DNA of 18,083 bases from CAZOMR01 sp964580655. GTDB lineage: Bacteria; RBG-13-61-14; CAZOMR01. The notes beneath the pieces are model-generated. The model did not search any database and was not told the DNA's origin. It was given only the letters and a program-made list of their open reading frames with translations. How positions within the stretch are numbered: position 1 is the first letter of the stretch; every line of letters begins with the position of its first letter. The translations under genes were made by a program, and so were the position numbers. The stretch spans positions 1 through 18,083 of the forward strand of contig CAZOMR010000033.1 of the NCBI GenBank assembly GCA_964580655.1, read 5' to 3'. This document shows, piece after piece, positions 14,138 to 18,083 of the stretch.

Positions 14138-15727
14138 ATGATTCAGTCTCTGGCAAAGAAATACTTCAAGCTCATCGGGGATCGTTTCCCGGTAATGACA
14201 GGAAGCGATGAGTTCTACTTCTTGCCCCGTATCGAGTCTTTTAATTGGGAAGTGGATAGTTTTGAGCCTGAAGTAATTGCGCAAGTGATCCGCGAGATCA
14301 AGGGAATTCAAAACGACCTTGAGCAAATCAAGCCCGCTGATCTCGATGAAAAAATTGACCTTCGTATGATCCGGCTAAGCATGAATAACATCATATTCCA
14401 CCTTGAGGATCTGCCGCTGTGGCGTCGTGATCCGAGCTTGTATCTCAAGATATTGATCATCGCGCTGGACACCTCGCGCTTCCCCGAAGGCCGGCAAGGC
14501 AAAAAATGGCTGGAATCACGATTGGCTTCCATTTTGCGCATGCTGGATGGGGCCAGAGAGAACCTCACTCAGGTGCCGGAAATTCATCGCAACCTGGGTC
14601 TGGAAATGATAGAGGATGTCAAGGTATTTTTACACTCCCTCTGCAAGGAAGGACTCTTCAAGGAACAGACTTTCAGCCTGCCCTTTTTGGAAATCAGGGA
14701 TGCTATTGAGCGTCTGCGGAAACATCTCGGTGAGCTAACCTCAACAGGAGAGGCCGCGGTGGGAAAGGAACTACTCAAGAGAATGCTCATCGAAAACTAT
14801 GGATGGCCTCATTCCCTGGCCAGTGCGCGGGACCAGATCGAGCAAGAGATCGCACTGGCTTCCGAGACACTCGCGCGTGAAGGGAAAAAGATTGATCCCG
14901 GAAAAATTCCGGATGATATGATCCAGCGTCTGCCTACACCGGTCCTGAACCCTAGAGGTGTCCTTGCGGCGTATAAACGCGAGGTCAAGAAAATCAAGCA
15001 ATTCCTGGTTGAAAAAAACCTGGTTACCCTGGAACATGATCCGGGAGTCGAGGTAGAATTCACGCCCCTGGCTATGCGAGGCATCAGGTCAGCCGCGGCC
15101 TATGCCGCGCCGATCAGTCTGGACGCTGGTCCGGGCAAGTATTATATCCTGCCGCTTCCAAGAGGCCCGAATACGCAAGTGCAAAAACAGAGGCTTGCAT
15201 TCATCCACCGGCAGTGCAGGTTTGTCACCGCGCACGAGACATATCCCGGACACCATCTTCTCGATCTCGCAAGGCTCTCAAACAAAAACCCTATTCGCAG
15301 GCAGATCGAACTGCCCCTCGTGTATGAAGGCTGGGCATGCTATGCGGAAAGCATTCCGGTTCGCGCCGGATACTTCACAAATCCGGTAGAGGCCTTGCTC
15401 GCTCCCAAGCGCAGATGGTGGCGGGCTATGCGGGGGCTTGCTGACCTGTCTTACCAGAGTGGAGAGGCTAGCCTGGATCAAGCCGCTCAAATAATAGTCC
15501 GCATGGGCCATGACCCGGAAACGGCCATGGCAACGGTCCGGCGCTTTGCATTGAATCCAGGGTATCAAATGTGTTATACACTTGGCACGGTCGGATTCTT
15601 TGACTTGCTTAGCGAGTTTGCGGAAGACCTTTCCGAACGGGAATTCCACAATCGGGTTCTCGAAGCAGGCGAACTCCCTTTAACCGAAGCAAGAATGAGG
15701 CTGAAGGCTCTGGCAGGGAAAAAATAG
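14138..15727 (+). CDS. DUF885 family metallopeptidase-like protein
   Basis: The 529-residue protein carries the DUF885 hallmark HETYPGHHLL (from residue 366), a zinc-site motif of the HExxxH type, followed about 35 residues on by EGWACYAES, whose Glu is the expected third ligand. The rest is mainly helical, as in this family and related M32-like peptidases. There is no signal peptide, so it should be cytoplasmic, while many DUF885 proteins are exported. The start is debatable: the frame opens at TTG 14090 with ATGs at 14117 and 14138. I choose 14138 because a strong promoter -10 box lies between the earlier options and it. The ATP-grasp gene begins 2 bases after the stop. Peptide hydrolysis is likely; the substrate is unknown. 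Confidence 0.8.
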   Translation: MIQSLAKKYFKLIGDRFPVMTGSDEFYFLPRIESFNWEVDSFEPEVIAQVIREIKGIQNDLEQIKPADLDEKIDLRMIRLSMNNIIFHLEDLPLWRRDPSLYLKILIIALDTSRFPEGRQGKKWLESRLASILRMLDGARENLTQVPEIHRNLGLEMIEDVKVFLHSLCKEGLFKEQTFSLPFLEIRDAIERLRKHLGELTSTGEAAVGKELLKRMLIENYGWPHSLASARDQIEQEIALASETLAREGKKIDPGKIPDDMIQRLPTPVLNPRGVLAAYKREVKKIKQFLVEKNLVTLEHDPGVEVEFTPLAMRGIRSAAAYAAPISLDAGPGKYYILPLPRGPNTQVQKQRLAFIHRQCRFVTAHETYPGHHLLDLARLSNKNPIRRQIELPLVYEGWACYAESIPVRAGYFTNPVEALLAPKRRWWRAMRGLADLSYQSGEASLDQAAQIIVRMGHDPETAMATVRRFALNPGYQMCYTLGTVGFFDLLSEFAEDLSEREFHNRVLEAGELPLTEARMRLKALAGKK

Positions 15728-15729
15728 AC

Positions 15730-17130
15730 ATGGCAATGGAGTTAGTCGGCTTTCATTCAGAATGGAACCTGGGCAGTCCCGGGGGATGGGATTACCAGCG
15801 CATGAGCCAGGAGCTGGGAAGCTGGCTCTGGGGCGAAGTGCAAAGGCGCACCGGGCTGAAATTCAATATAGAATTCAATCATCCAGTCCTCAATCCGGTT
15901 CCAGCTTTCGCGGACATGCTGATTGATGCGCATATCTTGCGCTTCGGCCGCGAGCCTGTCATGATCGCGCTGGTCGCAGAGGAGGAGACGCTTGAGGATG
16001 TGATTGAGAACCAGAGCTTTGTCACATACCTCAACTCGCTTGATGGTGTCAAGGCAGTGCTCCTCGCACCGCACTGGCTTGAGCGCAGGGGCGATGACAT
16101 AACCTACAAGGGCGAGCGCATCACGGTGATCTTCATGGATTTCAATACCGACACCCTGCTGAGAATCCACGGTCAGAGCGATTGCTCTGCGCTTTTTGAT
16201 GCTATCCGGGCTGGCATAGTGACAAACCCGCGAGGAATGGATCCTATCAATGCGAAGGGAATCTTCGAGGCCGTCACCGGAGATTTTTCATCGCTCATGT
16301 CCGAAACCACGGTAACGCACACACCGTGGACGCGTCAGTTCTACCCGCGAAAAACTACCGGGCCGAATGGCGAGTCTATCCCGGACCTTGCAGAATGGAC
16401 TCGTTGCAATCCGCAATCCCTTGTGCTCAAGCCCGGACACGGCTACTCCGGCAAGGGCGTGTTCGTAGGGCCTATGCGCGAGAAATGGGACCAGGATGTG
16501 GACCAGGCGCTCAAGCAGGGTGACTACATAGTGCAGGAGTTCATCCCGCTTGAGCTCTGGTCAGAGGAATCCCCCTGGCTCGATACGGAATCGGGACGAA
16601 AAACAGCTATCCTGAAGACCTTGCAGACGGACTTCCGGTGTTTCATCACTCACAAGGGTCTGATCGGATTTGTAGGCCGCTTCGGGGGCGTGCCCACTAA
16701 TGTGGGTTCCGGAGGCGGTGTCCAGCCCATTGCCATTCTGAGGTCAAGGCACTCGGTCCGGGATGCCACAGAGAGGATCAATCAGGCCATGCTCGATCTC
16801 GGGTATGATGGGCTGAAGGAGTTCCGGGACAAGGCCGATGAAAAGGCCATCAACATGGGACTCAAGTATCTACTCGGGCCGATCATGACTGCGCTGAGAC
16901 CTCGGCTCATCCGGCCCGGACATCTGCGCGCTCTTACTACCTATTGCAAGAACCTGTGGAAGGACTGCATAACGCTTGAGGTTCTATGGCAGGAGGGGAA
17001 ACTGGATCACCTGATAAAACTGGAACATGACCTGATAGAGGTCGCGAGAATTCAGCCCTGGCACGGCACACCTGCGCTCATAGCATCGGACGGGCTTTTC
17101 AACTTCGGGGCAGGATCAGCACCGCGGTAA
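15730..17130 (+). CDS. ATP-grasp ligase-like protein, circularly permuted type
   Basis: In this 466-residue protein the ATP-grasp signature is LVLKPGHGYSGKGVFVG (231-247) with K234 expected to hold ATP, then the hinge-like YIVQEFIP (266-273), TLQTDFRCFI (298-307) and the metal/phosphate end GRFGGVPTNVGSGGG (316-330). A pre-ATP-grasp region (about 95-180, with VTNPRGMDPINAKGIFEA) precedes it, as in circularly permuted ATP-grasp and glutathionylspermidine-synthase-like proteins. Such enzymes join a carboxylate to an amine through an acyl phosphate. Substrates cannot be read. It follows the DUF885 gene by 2 bases and is 100 bases before a methyltransferase, so the three are probably one unit. 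A second ATG 6 bases in is an alternative start. Confidence 0.75.
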   Translation: MAMELVGFHSEWNLGSPGGWDYQRMSQELGSWLWGEVQRRTGLKFNIEFNHPVLNPVPAFADMLIDAHILRFGREPVMIALVAEEETLEDVIENQSFVTYLNSLDGVKAVLLAPHWLERRGDDITYKGERITVIFMDFNTDTLLRIHGQSDCSALFDAIRAGIVTNPRGMDPINAKGIFEAVTGDFSSLMSETTVTHTPWTRQFYPRKTTGPNGESIPDLAEWTRCNPQSLVLKPGHGYSGKGVFVGPMREKWDQDVDQALKQGDYIVQEFIPLELWSEESPWLDTESGRKTAILKTLQTDFRCFITHKGLIGFVGRFGGVPTNVGSGGGVQPIAILRSRHSVRDATERINQAMLDLGYDGLKEFRDKADEKAINMGLKYLLGPIMTALRPRLIRPGHLRALTTYCKNLWKDCITLEVLWQEGKLDHLIKLEHDLIEVARIQPWHGTPALIASDGLFNFGAGSAPR

Positions 17131-17134
17131 AGAC

Positions 17135-17174
17135 GCGGTATTGAAAAGCAGTGTTGAGAAAGCGCGTTGAAAAG
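17135..17174. repeat. Imperfect short tandem repeat in the ATP-grasp / methyltransferase gap
   Basis: Three units of 13-14 bases follow one another: GCGGTATTGAAAA, GCAGTGTTGAGAAA, GCGCGTTGAAAAG. A fourth, GTGCGTTGAAAAA, stands apart at 17208-17220. The gap 17131-17230 shows no promoter or terminator that I can support. Confidence 0.45.
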
Positions 17175-17230
17175 ACGGGCAAGGCAAACCAATTTTCTTA
17201 AAGGCCGTGCGTTGAAAAAACGAGGGAAAG

Positions 17231-18019
17231 ATGATCCATGTTGATCCGGACTGGTGGAAGAATCTTTTTGACGAGCTGTACCTGGTCACGGATGCGCGGA
17301 GCGTGTGCGACGATTCCATCACATGTAGAGAGGTTGACGCGCTTCAAGAATTTCTGGGACTTGAACCCGATCATGAGGTGCTTGATCTATGCGGGGGTCA
17401 TGGCAGGCACAGCCTTGAACTGTCCCGCAGGGGCTACACCCGGGTTACGGTGTTTGATTACTCAAGCAAGCTCTTGCGCGTTGGAAAAGAGACCGCTGTC
17501 CGTGAGAGACTTGCGGTTGATTTCTGTCAGGGCGATGCGCGCCGCACTGGCTTTGATGCGGACCGCTTTGACGCGGTGCTCATCCTCGGGAATTCCTTCG
17601 GCTATTTCATCGGTGAAAAGGATGAAGAAGATGATCTGGCTCTTCTAAAGAAATCCCGGTGCGTGCTTAAGCCCGGAGGAATTCTGGGCATGGACATCAC
17701 TGATGGTGATTTTCTTGAAAAGAATTTCAAGCCGGAATCAGAGCACAGGATAGGCGAGGACATACTGGTTCAGAGATTCCGGGAGCGCGACGATAGGATC
17801 GTCAGGGTGCGCGAGAAGGTCTTTTCCAATAAGCGCGGCCTGATCCGGGACCAAACTTATGCTTCACGGCTCTACAACTCCAGAACCCTGGCCTCAATCC
17901 TCAATGCCGCTGGCTTCAAAAACATACACCTCCAGACCGGATTCTCATGCCACCAACGCGACGAGAAAACCGATTTCGGGTTCATGACAAACAGGATTTT
18001 AGCAAGGGCGGAGAAATAA
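17231..18019 (+). CDS. Class I SAM-dependent methyltransferase
   Basis: The 262-residue protein has the Rossmann methyltransferase motifs: motif I VLDLCGGHGRHSLEL (50-64), an acidic end of strand 2 in VTVFDYSS (D76), GDAR (101-104), motif IV FDAVLILGNSFGYF (113-126) and LKPGGILGMDI. The N-terminus DWWKNLFDELYLVTDARSV (7-25) looks like a characteristic cap for its subgroup. GAGGGA precedes the ATG. The target is unknown. Its place after the ATP-grasp gene suggests it methylates the ligase product or a related metabolite; that is inference. Little space (64 bases) remains to the contig end, and no terminator is seen. Confidence 0.9.
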   Translation: MIHVDPDWWKNLFDELYLVTDARSVCDDSITCREVDALQEFLGLEPDHEVLDLCGGHGRHSLELSRRGYTRVTVFDYSSKLLRVGKETAVRERLAVDFCQGDARRTGFDADRFDAVLILGNSFGYFIGEKDEEDDLALLKKSRCVLKPGGILGMDITDGDFLEKNFKPESEHRIGEDILVQRFRERDDRIVRVREKVFSNKRGLIRDQTYASRLYNSRTLASILNAAGFKNIHLQTGFSCHQRDEKTDFGFMTNRILARAEK

Positions 18020-18028
18020 CAAAATAAA

Positions 18029-18083
18029 TTTTAACCCAAATAATGCAGTTGCCCCTTGAATAGATTGCATCGTTTGTCCCTTT
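18029..18083. repeat. Right copy of exact 55-bp terminal inverted repeat
   Basis: This is the exact reverse complement of bases 1-55. The space from the methyltransferase stop to here is only 9 bases. As on the left side, the repeat should extend beyond the contig, so the genome around this window is expected to read: repeat, this 18 kb, inverted copy of the repeat. Confidence 0.9.

Noticed and set aside
1..18083. An 18-kb transposon or linear virus/plasmid bounded by terminal inverted repeats
   Set aside because: The content is housekeeping (pyrR-pyrB-pyrC, nadE, greA, tRNA-Val) with no transposase, integrase, polymerase or capsid gene, and the match ends at exactly 55 bases, a common k-mer size.

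Overview
This window looks like one complete metagenomic contig from an uncultivated, probably Gram-negative (diderm) bacterium of moderate GC. The case for a diderm is a membrane-anchored TPR protein directly followed by a PQQ-type beta-propeller protein, the order of yfgM-bamB in proteobacteria. The lineage cannot be fixed from the sequence. The content is mostly chromosomal housekeeping. I see no phage, integrase, transposase or CRISPR array. The first and last 55 bases are an exact inverted repeat, and the match stops at exactly 55. That is best read as both contig ends running into the same genomic repeat at an assembly k-mer of 55, not as a transposon or a linear replicon.

Left part (minus strand, about 219-5878): a two-gene oxidoreductase unit (Gluconate_2-dh3-like small protein, then a GMC flavoprotein, joined by an ATGA overlap) has its own promoter and ends at a strong palindromic terminator. 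It is followed by a sodium-dependent SLC6/NSS symporter and then the YfgM-like/BamB-like pair, also joined by an ATGA overlap. A tRNA-Val(GAC) gene with encoded CCA, promoter and terminator separates this part from the pyrimidine genes.

Middle part (plus strand, about 6136-11343): a pyrimidine operon with a PyrR-type attenuator. The order is promoter, exact match to the PyrR-binding loop consensus, intrinsic terminator, pyrR, pyrB, pyrC, an unrecognised 208-residue protein, a PflX-like radical SAM protein and greA. PyrR is expected to sense UMP/UTP and close the terminator in its own leader when pyrimidines are plentiful; pyrB and pyrC then make carbamoyl-aspartate and dihydroorotate. pyrA, pyrD, pyrE and pyrF are not in the window.

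Right part: convergent to greA lies nadE (glutamine-dependent NAD+ synthetase) followed by a small secreted protein of unknown role. Divergent from nadE is a three-gene plus-strand set: DUF885 metallopeptidase-like protein, circularly permuted ATP-grasp-like ligase, and class I SAM methyltransferase. This set is the best candidate for an undescribed pathway, possibly making, methylating and hydrolysing an amide or peptide, but that is inference.

Intergenic spaces are all under 300 bases. Three carry copies of a 41-base REP-like palindromic repeat (2222, 6897, 11375). The terminator palindrome at 3814-3857 has arms related to the repeat at the contig ends.
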